DNA from: Rebecca billardiae RCC1528
Taxonomy: Eukaryota; Haptophyta
Direction: 5' to 3'
Assembly: GCA_965240325.2 (NCBI GenBank)
Contig: OZ251224.1
Span: 3,968,001-4,032,000 of the forward strand
DNA length: 64,000 nt
Shown here: positions 22,354-33,592 of the stretch, one piece after another
Layout of the letters: every line of letters starts with the position of its first letter
Numbering within the stretch: position 1 is the first letter of the stretch
Notes under the pieces: generated by a model
Told to the model about the DNA's origin: nothing
The model's database searches: none
Seen by the model: only the letters and a program-made list of their open reading frames with translations
Program-made: the position numbers and the translations under genes

Positions 22354-22770
22354 CTATGCGGCGTCGACAGCGTTGGGGCAAAACTGGCGGAGCTGCTTGA
22401 GCCACGCGTCACGTGCGAGTTCGTTCGCAAAGCGCAGCTTGAACTTGGCATCTTTCGTGCCCTTCGCACTGCGCACCATGATCACAAGCATATGACTGCT
22501 GGTCTTCTTCTCCTCCTTGGGCCGCAGCTGGACCACTTCCTGCAGCAGAATCTCGCGCCGCTTCTCCTCACCCGGCACAAAGTAGTAGAGCTTGCCCTCG
22601 TGTGGAGAGAGCTCCATCTGCTTCTCCTGGTAGCCTTTCCACGGCACGCTGCGCCGTCTCTTCTCCACAGGCTGCATCATCGCCGCCTTCTCCCGTGCCT
22701 CCTGCTCGCGCCGCTTCCGCTCCTCATCCGAGGCCTGCGCGTGCACGACACGGCCTCTGGCGCGCATCAT
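22354..22770 (-). CDS. PH-like domain protein, short tandem paralogue
   Basis: 138 residues. It is a clear paralogue of the C-terminal half of the gene at 23213-24763: VVHAQ linker, PWKGYQEKQMELSPHEGKLYYFVP, KRREILLQEVVQL, and LRFANELARDAWLKQLRQFC match the neighbour block by block. The pattern of beta strands ending in a Trp-containing helix is that of a PH-like domain. The IQ-motif half found in the neighbour is absent; upstream sequence to 23014 gives only a weak IAAWRHRAYA. It is therefore either a short gene starting at the ATG at 22770 or a truncated tandem copy whose 5' exons decayed. Domain call moderate. Confidence 0.55.
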   Translation of the reverse strand: MMRARGRVVHAQASDEERKRREQEAREKAAMMQPVEKRRRSVPWKGYQEKQMELSPHEGKLYYFVPGEEKRREILLQEVVQLRPKEEKKTSSHMLVIMVRSAKGTKDAKFKLRFANELARDAWLKQLRQFCPNAVDAA

Positions 22771-23212
22771 GATGATGATCCCGGCGCGCGGGTAGTAATT
22801 CCCTAGTTACTGGGGCTGGGCGGGCCGGCGAGGAGCACAGCTGGTCAGTTGTCAAAGAGCTCAGCCTCTCACTAAGGTACCAACTATAACGGTTAACCAG
22901 CAAGTCATCACGCTCCTCATCCAATTCCACAGACCACACCCGGCGCAGCCACGGCCCATGTGCTAGTGACGCGTAGGCGCGGTGCCTCCACGCCGCAATC
23001 GACAGCATCTGCATTCAGCCTTCAGGCATCAGGCGTATCAGCGTGGCGCGGCGGCGCGGTCCCGCAGTGGCGCGACGCACGCAGGTGCCCCAGAGGCCCG
23101 AGCGACAAGTGGCCAGTGCGCTGTCGGCTGGGGTCGCGGCACGGCGCAATATGCTCTGCAGGGCGCTGCACGATGCCATGGGTTGGCCGAGGACGACGCC
23201 GCCCATGCGTGC
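22771..23212. other. Region between the two PH-like paralogues
   Basis: Could hold decayed 5' exons of the 22.4-kb copy (a weak IQ-like piece on the minus strand near 22990). No secure coding sequence is seen. Confidence 0.4.
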
Positions 23213-24763
23213 TCACCGCGGCGGCGTCTGGCCGCCCGCGGGCGTCTGCCCGCCTGAGCGAGGCGTCTGCTTCCCCGAGCGCGTCGGGAACCAGCCTTTG
23301 GAGCGCGGCGCTCGCCCCGCCGAGTGTGGCGGCGTCTGCCCGCCCGCAGGCGTCTGCCCGCCCGAGCGCGGCGTCTGCCCGCCCGAGCGCCCCGCCCCCG
23401 GCAGGCCGAGCGTGCGCGGCGCGCGCGGCGGCGTCTGCCCGCCCGCGCGCGACGGCGGCTGCGAGTTGGCCGGCGTTGGCCCCGGGCTCTCACCCGAGTC
23501 GATCACGTTGTGGCACACGCGCCGCAGCCGCCTGAGCCACGTGTCGCGCGCGGCCTCGGTCTCGAAGCGCAGGGCGAACTTGCCGGCCTTCGAGCCCGCC
23601 GACTTGCGCACCTCGAGCGTGATCATGTGCTGTCCGCTCGCGCGCTCGAGCTCGGGCGTGAGGCCCACCACGTCTCGCAGCAGGATCTCTCTGCGCTTCT
23701 GCTGCGTCGGGTTCCAGTAGTACAGCTTGCCCTCGTCGGCCTGCAGGCTCATGCGCCGCTCCTGGTACCCGATCCACGGCGCGCTCCGCGCCTTCTTCCA
23801 CACGGGCATCTCCATCTCCGCGCTCTCTCGCGCGAGCGCCTCGCGCTGCAGCCGCTCGTCCTCGGCGACCTGCGCGTGCACGACGCGCGCCTCCGCCACC
23901 TTGCGCCGCTCGGCCACCTTGGCGCGGTACTGCCACCACGCGTACTGGATGCGCATGGCGGCTTTGGTCTGGCCCTTCGCCATCAGGTACACCAGCTTGC
24001 GCTTCGTCACCTCCTCGTCCACCTGCTTCCGCGCCTTGCGCCCGTGCCAGTGCGCCTGCACGATGTGCGCGGCAAACCCGCGCTGCCGCTCTCGCCTGCG
24101 GATGTACGCGAGCTGCGCGCGCCGGGCGCGAGGGCGGGGGCGGCGTGGCCCCGCGCGTGAGCGCGCGTGCGTGCGGTGTGCGCCCTCGCGCCGCCGCGCA
24201 CCGCGCGCGCACCTCGAGCTTCATCACCGCCTTCCGCTCCGCCGACGCGAAGAGGGTGATCACCTGGTACTGGCGCTTCGTCTCGCGCAGCCGCTTGCGC
24301 GCGAGCCACGCGCGCACGTGCTTCTGGATGAAGGTGGACTTCTCCTGCTGCACCTTGGCGCGGGTCGCGCTCGTGCGGTCGAGCATGCCCCGCGCGCGCG
24401 CCTGGATGCGGATCGCGTGCCGCTCGTTGATCACCTGGTTCACCTCGTCCTGGTACTCGCGCCACGCCTCCTGCGCACGCACGCGCGTACCGGGCGCCCA
24501 GCCACGCGGAGCGAGGGGGCAGGTGAGCACGTCGCTCGCGCCAGCTTCACACTCTCAGGCGGACCGCCTCGCCCCTGCGCGCCGAGCCGCGAATGCCAAG
24601 GCGCGCATGTGCGGTGCGCGCGCGCGTGTGCGCACACCCACAGTGTGCGCTCAAACTTGAGCACGCGCCCGATGTGCGGCGTGGCGCTCGGATTCTTGAG
24701 GTGTGCCGCGGGGTCGGGCTCGCCCTTCGCCTTGTAGTTGTCATCGTACTTCTTCTTCACCAT
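23213..24763 (-). CDS. IQ-motif protein with C-terminal PH-like domain
   Basis: Three exons, all phase 0: 24763-24638, 24470-24213 and 24112-23213, giving 427 residues. Exon 1 encodes MVKKKYDDNYKAKGEPDP. Four IQ-like motifs follow, which bind calmodulin or EF-hand light chains: AIRIQARARGML, FIQKHVRAWLARKR, HIVQAHWHGRKAR, and MRIQYAWWQYRAK. Residues ~240-331 form a PH-like domain (PWIGYQERRMSL, GKLYYWNP, LRFETEAARDTWLRRLRR). The tail is made of GGQTP repeats. It is divergent from DRC3 660 bp away, so a flagellar role is a possible inference. Introns begin GTGTGC and GTGCGC. Calmodulin-regulated scaffold is the best general description. Confidence 0.7.
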
Positions 24764-25422
24764 GGCGTGTCTCCGCCGAGTCCGCGCGAGCGCCCAGCCG
24801 CGGCAGGAGCAGTCTCGCAGTCGAACTCAAACAGGCGGCCACCCGGCAATGCGCCCGCCGCCGCCGGGAATGATTGTGGCCTCTCGTGACGAACGATGGC
24901 GGCCGGTGACGAGGGCCGAGTGCTTGGCTGGGCTGCAAGTCTGCCTGCTCATAGTCTTGCTGCCAACACTTGCTGCCCCTCTCGTTTCCACACGAGCAGC
25001 CGTACGTGGCCGACATGCTCTGTGAAAACGCGCACACTCGATCTGCTCGCGCTTCCTGCTCTCGCCGTCACAGGCCGCTCGCCGCCTCGTCCCGGCAGCC
25101 TGGCCAGCCGCCGCCGCCAGCGGGCCCGCCACACGTTGACACTGACGTAGCCTACCCTGACACCGCGAGCTCAGTCTCTGAGATGTAGGCACATGCGCAC
25201 AATGAGCGCGCCAAGCTGTGCCTCATACCAGCCCAGTACGGCCTCATGCGTCGCCAAAGTGGTGACCCCTTGAGAGTTGAGAGCTGCTTGCAACTGCCAT
25301 GCGGCCATGCTGACGGGGCCTCCCTGTTTTTTTCGCAGCGGGGACTGGGGAGCGACGGTTTCACTGGAGGCGCACGCCTCGACCTCCGCTTCGCGCGTGC
25401 CGCCGGGGCGGGCGGTCTCGCC
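24764..25422. other. Divergent intergenic region between IQ-PH and DRC3
   Basis: A 660-bp space between two outward-facing ATGs, so it must hold both promoters. I see no TATA box or repeat and no convincing ORF. Confidence 0.5.
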
Positions 25423-27309
25423 ATGCGGTATGTGGAGGCGACAGCCCCGTCGGTGATCGACGAGGAGCTCTGCCGCGCGTGCATCCACCTGCTCCAGCCC
25501 AAGGAGCTCACGCCGAGCGGCACGATTGAGACGGAGGTCAACCGACAAAGCACGGTGACCAAGCAGCAGAACCTGCCGTTCAGCGAGGTGGAGTATCTGG
25601 TGTTCTCGTTCAAGAGTGCGCGCGCGCGCGTGGCGCGCGCGATCCCACGATCTCAGCCGTCCGCACCACTCGCACTTCGCGCCGAGCGGCCGCGCCTGCC
25701 CGCGGCTGATCCGGCGTGCGCACACGCGGCATCGCGACCGGGGCGTGCGCTGCGCTGCGTACGCCGCCAGACATCCTCAAGATCAACAACCTGGTGGGCT
25801 TCGACCGGCTGGTGCGGCTGTACCTGGACAACAACGTGATCGTGAAGATCGAAAACCTCGACCACCTCGTCAACCTCGAGTGGCTCGACCTCTCGTTCAA
25901 CAACATCGAGCGGATCGAGGGTCTCGACTCGCTCGTCAAGCTCGAGAGCCTCTCGCTCTTCAACAACCGGATCGAGGCGCTGGAGAACCTCGACGCGCTG
26001 GTGGGCTCGCTGCAGGTGCTCTCGATCGGGAACAACCGCCTCGCCGACCTCGAGCAGACCAAGGAGCTGCGCAAGTTCAAGCAGCTCCAGGCCGTCACGT
26101 TTGCGGGCAACCCGCTCGCCGCCAAGGACGACTACCGCGCGTACGTGCTCGCGCACCTCAACCACCTGCGCTACCTCGACTACCGGCTGGTGGACGAGGC
26201 GGAGGTGGCGCAGGCGGAGACGGACGGCTCGTTGCAGGAGCGTCTGCAGGAGATCCGCGCGGCCGAGGCGCAGGACGAGGAGAACCTCGAGGTCTCGCGC
26301 AAGCTGGCGGACAGGTCAGCGGCGCTGCACAACGCCCACCTCGGCGCCATCGACAACTTCTGGGGCAAGCTGGAGGCGGCGACGGCCGAGTCGACGGCCA
26401 AGGTGAGCGTGGTGGACCAGCTGAGCGAGCTGCACGCGAAGAAGCGGCCCGAGTTCGAGAGCAGGCTCGACGACTTCATCCAGCTCGCCACCACCCGGCT
26501 CAAGACCAAGCAGGAGGAGCACGCCCTGTACCTGGACGCGGCCGCCTCAATGCGCCAGGCGAACAACGCGGAGGCGCTCGAGCACATTGCGCGGTGCGCG
26601 CGCACGCCCCCGCCGCCGCGCGCGCGGGCGCGGCCCCGCGCGCTCACGCTCCGCGCGCCGCCCCTCCCCGCGCCGCAGCTTCAACGCCAAGGCGAAGGAG
26701 GTGCGCCGCCTCTTCGCCGCGGCCGAGGGCAAGGCGTACAACGCGGCGCAGGAGCAGCAGCGCAGCGACGCGCTCGTTGCGCTGCGCGAGGCCAACGAGC
26801 AGCTGTACGACTCTCTGATGGACCTGGAGATGATGGAGGTCGACCAGTTCCGCGCGGCGCTCGACGCGTTCGAGCTGCAGTACAACGCGCTGCACAACGC
26901 GAGCAAGGAGGCGATCAACTCGACGTTCGACGAGATGCGCACGCTCGCGACCGCGTGGACGGAGGAGGCGCAGGACTACGCGACGCAGCGGCACGACCTC
27001 TTCGTGTCCGAGGCGCAGAACGACTCGGACGAGCTCTCCGACGAGCTCAAGCAGGTGCTCAACGACAAGGAGGGCATGACCAACGCGATCACCGGCGAGC
27101 ACGAGTCGCGCATCGGCTTCCTCGACGCGACCGAGGACACGCTGGGCAAGGACGAGACACGCGCGTACAACAGCATCATCGACGGGCTGCGCGAGGGCGA
27201 GTACAGGCGCAACCGCGAGCGCGTCAACGAGATCAGCAAGCTCGTGCACGACACGAACAAGGACATGATCGAGGAGCTGCAGGCCGCTCTGGATGCGGAG
27301 GACAAGTAG
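25423..27309 (+). CDS. DRC3: Dynein regulatory complex subunit 3 (LRRC48)
   Basis: 548 residues from exons 25423-25615, 25771-26593 and 26679-27309. The start MRYVEATAPSVIDEELC matches the DRC3 N-terminus. The first splice creates SFKNILKINNLVGF, the same motif as human DFRNILRIDNL. Residues ~65-200 hold leucine-rich repeats of the SDS22 type (LYLDNNVIVKIENL, LDLSFNNIERIEGL, LSLFNNRIEALENL) and the cap RYLDYRLVDEAE. The rest is coiled coil ending with RNRERVNEISKLVHDTNKDM, as in other DRC3 proteins. DRC3 is part of the nexin-dynein regulatory complex linking axonemal doublets, so this organism makes motile flagella. Length is close to the human protein (~523). Introns start GTGCGC. Very confident. 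Confidence 0.95.
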
Positions 27310-27774
27310 GGCCGCGGAGTCTCCTGTCCTGCGGATGAGTAGCCACTGATCTGTCAGGCCGTCGTCGCGTAGGGTCCGAGTGGTCCGACAGGGGAGGTGA
27401 GCGGAGGCAGCGCTTGTCTTGACGAAACACGGTGGTTGGGGACGTTTCATTTTCAGTTTCCCGCCACCGAACCTAACGGCAAGCCCTGAACAGGTTGGCT
27501 TTGCTGAAACGGTGCGACACCATTCAGACCGGTAGGTAAAATCAGGCTGTGGTTGTGAACTTGAGACTCATTAGCACAGGCTGAAGGATAGTGATAGAAT
27601 CTTGTGAATCAGGTTGAAAGACCCAATCGGAACAGATGTGAAAGCTCATTGGTCGATCTCAAAAGGAAGTTTGTTTTCAGTAGGACCTTTCTTGTTCTCT
27701 TTCGCGTCTTCCCCCTTTTCCCGCGCCAAGAGGCGCCAAACGCCGTCTCGCGCGGCACCACGTGTGTCTCTCGC
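27310..27774. other. Intergenic between DRC3 and PP2C
   Basis: Contains the DRC3 3' end and the PP2C 5' region. A pyrimidine tract before CGCCAAG at ~27729 could be a splice acceptor for a PP2C upstream exon, but no exon is identified. Confidence 0.45.
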
Positions 27775-28911
27775 ATGATGACATCAAACTCCAGCCTGAC
27801 GCACGCCTCGATCGAGGTCCCCGTGAAGGGCGAGGACGCGATCGTGAAAGGCCTGGTCAACCTCGGTGACCACCGCGTCCAATACTTCTCCGTCTTCGAC
27901 GGCCACGGCGGACAAGCCGCCTCCCGCATGTGCGCAGACCATATGGACGAGTACCTCGCTGCGTCGTACGGCGAGCTCGCGCGGCGCGGCGGCAGCACGC
28001 AGGAGGACGAGCTGCTCGCGCAAGCGTTCACGCGCGCGTTCGATCTTGCCGATAAGGACATCGCTGCGCATGCTTCCAAACGCGCGGGCACCACCGCCAC
28101 CTGCGTCGCTGTGAATGAGCGGACGCACGGCATTGTCGTCGCCAACGTGGGCGACAGCAGCGCGTACCTCTTCAGTCCGGACGGACGTATGACGCAGCTG
28201 ACTGCTGACCATCGCGTCGGGCGCTGCGGCGAAGCAGAGACCAAGCGCCTGCTCGAAGGCGGCGCCGACATACGCCAAGCGACTGGCGTCTCCGGCAAGT
28301 CTGTCGGCCCGCCGCGCGTGTATCCCGGCGGGCTGTGCGTCACGCGCTCGATTGGCGACAAGGACTCGTCCAGCGCGGTGACTTCCGAGCCGAGCGTCGC
28401 GCGCTTCACGTACCCAGAAGAGGGCGGTACCATCATCGTCGCATCCGACGGCGTGTGGGACTTCATCAAGGAGGAGGACGTGATGCGGCTCGTGCGCACG
28501 TCGCACCACATGGGAGTTGTCTGGCTGGCCGAGTCGCTGATTGCAAACGTGTGCCAGTACAACGACAAGATCGACGACGTTTCGCTCGTGTGCATCTCCC
28601 TCGGCGGTGGCGCGCCGGGTGTGCGGAGCCCACCCCGTGCCGCGGTGCGCCGCATCTCGCGCGCGGTCACTCTGCCGCGCTCGTTGCGCCTGGGCAAGGC
28701 CACGAGCACGTCGGCAGGCAACAGGTCGCCGCCGACATCGTCGAGCGACTCGGACGACACTTCCGTGTCGTTTGGTGGTCACAGCTCTTCTGTCGGGTCG
28801 ACGTCCTTGACGACAAGCCCGGCGAGCAGCGTCGCGAGCCACCTCGACGTGTCTTTCGCCACCAAGGCCATGCGTGCTCTCTTCACCCGAGGCCCTCGCG
28901 CAGGCGCGTGA
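27775..28911 (+). CDS. PP2C-type (PPM) protein phosphatase
   Basis: 378 residues from the first ATG at 27775. The metal-binding motifs are present in order: GEDAIV (Asp21), YFSVFDGHGG (Asp42), GTTATCVAV, VANVGDSSAYL, LCVTRSIGDKD, IIVASDGVWDF and KIDDVSLVCI. This fits a Mn/Mg-dependent Ser/Thr phosphatase, closest in spacing to PPM1K-like enzymes. The catalytic core ends near residue 280; the last ~100 residues are a Ser/Thr-rich tail. The frame is open upstream to 27604, but only a non-ATG codon starts that part, and a pyrimidine tract suggests it may be an intron end. A short 5' exon cannot be excluded. Single-exon core. Substrate unknown. Confidence 0.9.
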   Translation: MMTSNSSLTHASIEVPVKGEDAIVKGLVNLGDHRVQYFSVFDGHGGQAASRMCADHMDEYLAASYGELARRGGSTQEDELLAQAFTRAFDLADKDIAAHASKRAGTTATCVAVNERTHGIVVANVGDSSAYLFSPDGRMTQLTADHRVGRCGEAETKRLLEGGADIRQATGVSGKSVGPPRVYPGGLCVTRSIGDKDSSSAVTSEPSVARFTYPEEGGTIIVASDGVWDFIKEEDVMRLVRTSHHMGVVWLAESLIANVCQYNDKIDDVSLVCISLGGGAPGVRSPPRAAVRRISRAVTLPRSLRLGKATSTSAGNRSPPTSSSDSDDTSVSFGGHSSSVGSTSLTTSPASSVASHLDVSFATKAMRALFTRGPRAGA

Positions 28912-30230
28912 GTGAGACTCGTCGCCGTGCGGGCTCCCACGATTCCCGGACCGGGCGAGATCGCCGTTGAAACGTCCACGGCTGCTGCCAAGTGCCAGCT
29001 GGGTCACTCCTTAGCCTGGGCCTTCGGATGAGGCTGCTCGATCTGTTGACTAGTCTCACACTACTACACTAATTTAATTCTCGGTACACTAGCCACCACT
29101 GCCACCAGTCTCCGCCGCTGCCTGGTAGTGACCGGGTTGGCCGAGTGAGTAGCCTAGTAGGCAGTATCATACTGTATAGTGCCGCACTCATTTTGACACG
29201 CCGACACGGCAGCCTACGGCCCTACGGACTCACTACGGCTAGTCGCGCCCGGCCGCCCGACTCGGGCGGCCGAGTAGCTACATGTAATGAGTACGACTAC
29301 AGCAGCTATTTAGCGATATAGGCAGCTAAGTCAGAATTATTATTCGGTCATAGTTCGGCTTCGCCTCCTTCGGCGCGGCGGGTCTGCCCTGCAGCCGAGC
29401 GAGAGTCATCGGAGTATGTCGTATGCAATGAGTATGATGCCGCCGCACTATAGTAAGTAGAATTTATGCTGCTTAGCTACTGAGTAGCTATCCGATTCGT
29501 CCGGCCCGGCGGCTCCGCGGGCGGTTCCGGCGGCAGATGGTACTAGATTGGCAGGCGGCGCGCCGCAGGCGGCCCCCGGCCCCGGGGCCGGGACCGGGTT
29601 CGTTCGCGGACGGCTCGGCGGCGGGCCCGGCGGCGCGGGCGGGCAGCGGACAATCGGGCGGATCGGCTGCACGACGGGCACGACTCATCAGGCCACACGA
29701 CTGCTCACGACTCACTGAATCTGATGACTCGACGACTCACTCCGACACGAGCGCTAGACGACACGACTCACTACGAGATATATATATTAGGCTTCCGACG
29801 GACACTACGAGCCTCCGCCTCGGTCCTCCGCCGCTGCCCGCTTCGGCTCAGACTCCGCGCGCCTCGCCCGGGCACGGCGCGGCGGCCGGGCACGGTGCCT
29901 CGTTCCGTTTACCGTTACGACGTCGTCCCGCGGCTGCTCACTACAGCTTAGCAGTCGCGTCGTTCGTTTAGTCGGTTTAGTGATGTAATTATGTCTGCTA
30001 CGTGTAAACTGTAAGTTCTATATCTATAATAACGACTCAAATATAACGAGTTTTGCGCGCAGGCGCCGCCAGCCGGGCGGTCGGCCGCTGATCGATCCGC
30101 GCTGCGGATCGCCGCCGGCGTCCGAGGGTCGAAGAACCATCAGTCGGACCGCGCGCGGGCCCCGGGTCATAATGACATAATCAGCGCAGGCCATGTCGTT
30201 ATATGTGAGCCTCGTCGTCAGACGATGTCA
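28912..30230. other. 1.3-kb intergenic region, no gene seen
   Basis: Convergent space between the PP2C gene and the CPPED1-like gene. AT-mixed sequence with short GC islands (29565-29650). ORFs are short and lack family motifs. No repeat matching other parts of the window was found. Confidence 0.55.
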
Positions 30231-31469
30231 TCATCGCAGGGGCTCGAAGCTCACGCCTGCGAGCGTGCGACCCTCGACCAGCCTTTTGGTCGCTCCGAGT
30301 TCTGTCAGCGTGAGCCATCGGTGGCGGTAGCTGCCTCGCCGCGGGCAGAACTCGAAGAGGCGCACGCCGGCCACGTCCGGCCGCGGCGTGACCCGCTCGG
30401 CGATGAGGCTGAAGTTTGCCTCGCCGCGGCCGCCTGTGCGCAGCACAAAGGACTCGAAGGCGTGCCCACCGTCCGGCGCGGCTGCGACTTGGCTCGCCTC
30501 GGCCGGCTCGAGCGACTCGGCCCCATTCCAGCGAATGGGGCACGCGACGGACGAGGTGGTGATCACGCGCAAGGGCGCGCCTCCAAACGAGTCTGCAGAC
30601 GTGAGCGCGTTGGCGTGGAAGTGGCCGCAGATGACGACGCGCGGGCGCATGGCGGCAGTGGCGAGCACGTCTGCCAGCCGCGCGCGCTCGGCGGAGGGCC
30701 AGTTGGCCCAGCCTGCGGGCTCGTCCGGCGCGCCGACGAAGGGGGGGACGTGGGTGAGCAGCACCACGCCGCTCGTATTTGTGCTGCGCACCGTGCGCAG
30801 CTCTTCCGCCAGCCACGCCAGCTGCGCCTCGCGCGCCGCGCGTGCGCCATCCCCTGGCGCATCTCTGAGCAGCAGCGAGTTGAAGCTGAGGAAGCGCACG
30901 CCCTCCACGCTGAACGAGGAGCGGTCGGCGCCCCAGCGCCGCTCGTACGCGTCGAGGGCCGCAGGCGTGGGCGTGTCGCCGATGTCGTGGTTTCCTGGGG
31001 TGACGCCGTGCATGGGTACACGCAGCCGGCTGAGCGAGCGCTGCACTTCAGCCGCCTGCCGCGCGCCCACATCGCCGTGCCCAGCGAGCGCGCCGTGGTT
31101 CGCCGCCGTGGGATCCCAATTCTGCATGTCGCCGGAGAGGAACGCGACGCGAGGGGCAAGACGGTTCAGCTCGCGGACGGCCAAGTCCAAGTTCGCCCGC
31201 TCCGCTGACCAGTCGAGCGCCACGGCGGGATCGGAGCTCGCGCCGTTCACGATGCCAAACTGCGGGTCTGCGAGCTGCGCGGCGAAGAAGCAGCTCGTCG
31301 CGCCGACCGGGAACGGTGGTGTCGGCAGCATGCGGCCTACGGCGAGGGCCTCCCCCTGCGCGACGATCGCCACGCTGGCGGCCAGGATGAAGAGGGCCGC
31401 GAGCACGCTGAACGCGGCCATCGTCTGGAAGTAGTCCAGCGCCGCCATCCTTGCATGGAGCATCAGCAT
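30231..31469 (-). CDS. CPPED1-like calcineurin-type phosphoesterase, membrane anchored
   Basis: 412 residues. A hydrophobic stretch at ~17-38 (AAFSVLAALFILAASVAIV) is a signal anchor or signal peptide. The metallophosphoesterase core has the five expected metal-site motifs: ADPQ (Asp68), LSGDMQNWD (Asp114), TPGNHD (161-162), LLTHVPPF (~254) and CGHFHANAL (~293). The FFAAQLADPQFG opening and SGD spacing match the CPPED1 group (metal-dependent Ser/Thr phosphatase or phosphodiesterase). A membrane anchor differs from animal CPPED1, which is cytosolic, so the enzyme probably faces a secretory or outside compartment. The ATG at 31469 is the first in frame; a second Met (8) is also possible. Single exon. 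The fold is certain and the subgroup likely; the substrate cannot be given. Confidence 0.85.
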   Translation of the reverse strand: MLMLHARMAALDYFQTMAAFSVLAALFILAASVAIVAQGEALAVGRMLPTPPFPVGATSCFFAAQLADPQFGIVNGASSDPAVALDWSAERANLDLAVRELNRLAPRVAFLSGDMQNWDPTAANHGALAGHGDVGARQAAEVQRSLSRLRVPMHGVTPGNHDIGDTPTPAALDAYERRWGADRSSFSVEGVRFLSFNSLLLRDAPGDGARAAREAQLAWLAEELRTVRSTNTSGVVLLTHVPPFVGAPDEPAGWANWPSAERARLADVLATAAMRPRVVICGHFHANALTSADSFGGAPLRVITTSSVACPIRWNGAESLEPAEASQVAAAPDGGHAFESFVLRTGGRGEANFSLIAERVTPRPDVAGVRLFEFCPRRGSYRHRWLTLTELGATKRLVEGRTLAGVSFEPLR

Positions 31470-33592
31470 TCAAGCTCCACCACTCTGCCACCAGCACGAG
31501 TTTCTCCAAAACTTCGCGGCTTCGCCGTCGCACCAAACTTGATTCCTGATGTGGAGTGTGGTGGCACTGTGCTAAGTGCTTGTGCCGAGTTGCTCATGAT
31601 CAGCGAGGGCGCCCGCCCGCCCGGGGCCCGAGTCGTCTTCGTCTGATCTGATTCATTTCGTCGTCCAGCAGGGTATGGGGGTACAGTAGACTTTGCGTCC
31701 GTCTTGTCGCGTCTCAACTCTCAACTCACGACCCAGAGTCGTGTCTCGTCATCGGCGTCGGCTGGCGAGCGCGCTCGCGATCGTCGGCCATCGGGCATCG
31801 GCGCCGCGACGATGCGCGCTGCTGCCTGCTACCGCCGCCACCCAAGATGTTACAGCTGTTAGGTCTCTCCGTAGCTAGATTCTAAACGTCTTTTGTCTAG
31901 CGTAGTCTCTGTCAATATACATCTCTCATGCTGGCTCTAAGATACATATGACCGCGTTCCGCGGTCCTTTTCCGTAGAACCAACGCAGTTGGGGGCCCGC
32001 GGCGCAGTGGTTGAGAATGAGACCGTGACGTCGTCAATCCGCACGGTCTGGCGTCTGCCTGGCAGTCAGACAGGCAGCCGCACCGTCTCGGAGAGTGAGT
32101 GAGAGTCAGACCCGTCCGTCGGACTCGCGGCGCGTGAATGGGCGCGCCGACGGCCAAGGGTGGCCGGCACGGGACACCAGCGGACGGGCCGCGCGGGGAA
32201 GCGGGGCGGCGCGCGCGCAGGGCGAGAGGCGCGGACGGGCCGCGCGGGGAAGCGGGGCGGCGCGCGTGCAGGGCGAGAGGCGCCGCGCGGCGCGGGCCGG
32301 CGCGTGCGCGCGCGCGCGCGCACCTGCTTGAGGTGCTCGCGCTGCGCCATGCGCTCGACGAAGGGCCGCTGGTCGCTCAGCCGGCGCGCCTCGGGCCGGC
32401 ATAGCGAGAGCGCGCGCCACTGCTGCCCGCCCACGCTGCGCAGCCACGCGCAGACCGAGCGGAGCTCGGGGTGGGACGAAGCGAGTGGCGTGTCGCGCCC
32501 GCCGCCAGGCGCACGCGTGCCCTGCTCCGCACCGCGCCGCCGTGCTCGCCCGCCGCCTGCTCCGCCGCGTCGGCCTCGAGGATGGCGGCGGCCAGCGGCA
32601 GGCTGAGTGGCGCGCGCTCGCCCACCGTAGCTTCGAGGGCCGTCCACACCTGCTCGAGCTGCTGCAGGGCGTGGACAAGGGCAGCGCGCGCGCCCAGCGC
32701 ATCCGTGCCGCGTGACGCAGCGCGTCGAGCTCGGCGTCTCGCTTCGCCAGCTCGGCGCCCAGCGCCTCTGCGCGCACGCGTCGAGCTCGGCGTCGCGCTT
32801 TGCCAGCTCGGCGCCCAGCGCCTTCACGCGCACGTGCTCGTGTATCTGCGCGCGCACGGCCTGCGCGCCGCCGCCCATCTGCGCGCGCAGACTCGGACTC
32901 GTCGCGGCTGGCTGCTAGGGAGTGCTAGGGTGCGCGCCGCGTAGTCGATGGCCAAGGCCTGCAGCCAGCGCGCCTGCACCGAGAAAAGAAGGCGCGGCAC
33001 GCGCGCTATAACCCAGTCCACGCAGACACGCGAGCGCGTGCTCGAGCGGCGCGCCGGGGGCGACCGTCCACGTCGGCCGCGCGGGAGCCGCAGGTACTCT
33101 CGCGTGCCTGCGCGACGCAGCGCGCACGCACAGCGAAACGGGCGCGGGGTAGAATTCAGGAGAGCGCCGCCGCCCGCGCACCACCCCACCGAGAGTGCGC
33201 ACATGCGCACGCCACGACATGCAGCACGACATGGCGCACGATTGACGCAACGCCCGACAGACAGAAGCCTTCATCGACAATCCGCGCGCGCCCGCAAACG
33301 CGGCCGCGCGCGCGGGCGGGCGCGCGGGCGTGCGTGCGCCACCCGCGCGGGAGGCGCCCGCGGCCGCGCGGGCGGCGCGCGCGCGGCGCGCGCTCCGCGC
33401 GGTCGTCCACACCGATGGCGGTCGATCGAGGGCTCGCCCCGTTTGGCGGTCGATTTTGATCGAGGGCTCGCCCCGTTTTTGGAGCGAGCGCGTGCCGCGC
33501 GCCCCCTGGCTCCCAACTGGGTATGATAATACCCACAATTACCCAAAATGACCTTATGCCCCCAACACCGTTATCATAGCGAGCCAATGTAC
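31470..33592. other. GC-rich unresolved region with minisatellites
   Basis: 31945-32000 shares a ~50-bp hairpin-bearing repeat with 47316-47372. A ~51-bp unit occurs twice at 32181-32283. A ~49-bp unit encoding ALGAELAKRDAELDA is duplicated out of frame at about 32709-32824 (minus), so an apparent coiled-coil gene there cannot be assembled. A minus-strand exon-like piece (VCAWLRSVGGQQWRALSLC, ~32330-32450), ending before GTGCGCGC, could belong to a real multi-exon gene that I could not resolve. Confidence 0.35.
31945..32000 (-). repeat. Dispersed hairpin repeat, copy A
   Basis: On the minus strand it contains the stem GACCGCGGAACGCGGTC preceded by TTCTACGGAAAAG, and is followed by CATAT. The same ~50 bp occur at 47316-47372 on the plus strand, followed there by (TA)n. 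Confidence 0.7.

Noticed and set aside
32066-33210. Possible coiled-coil gene on the minus strand
   Set aside because: The helical peptide ELAKRDAELDA is duplicated by a ~49-bp repeat that shifts frame, and no set of GT-AG introns joined the pieces convincingly. Kept only as an unresolved region.
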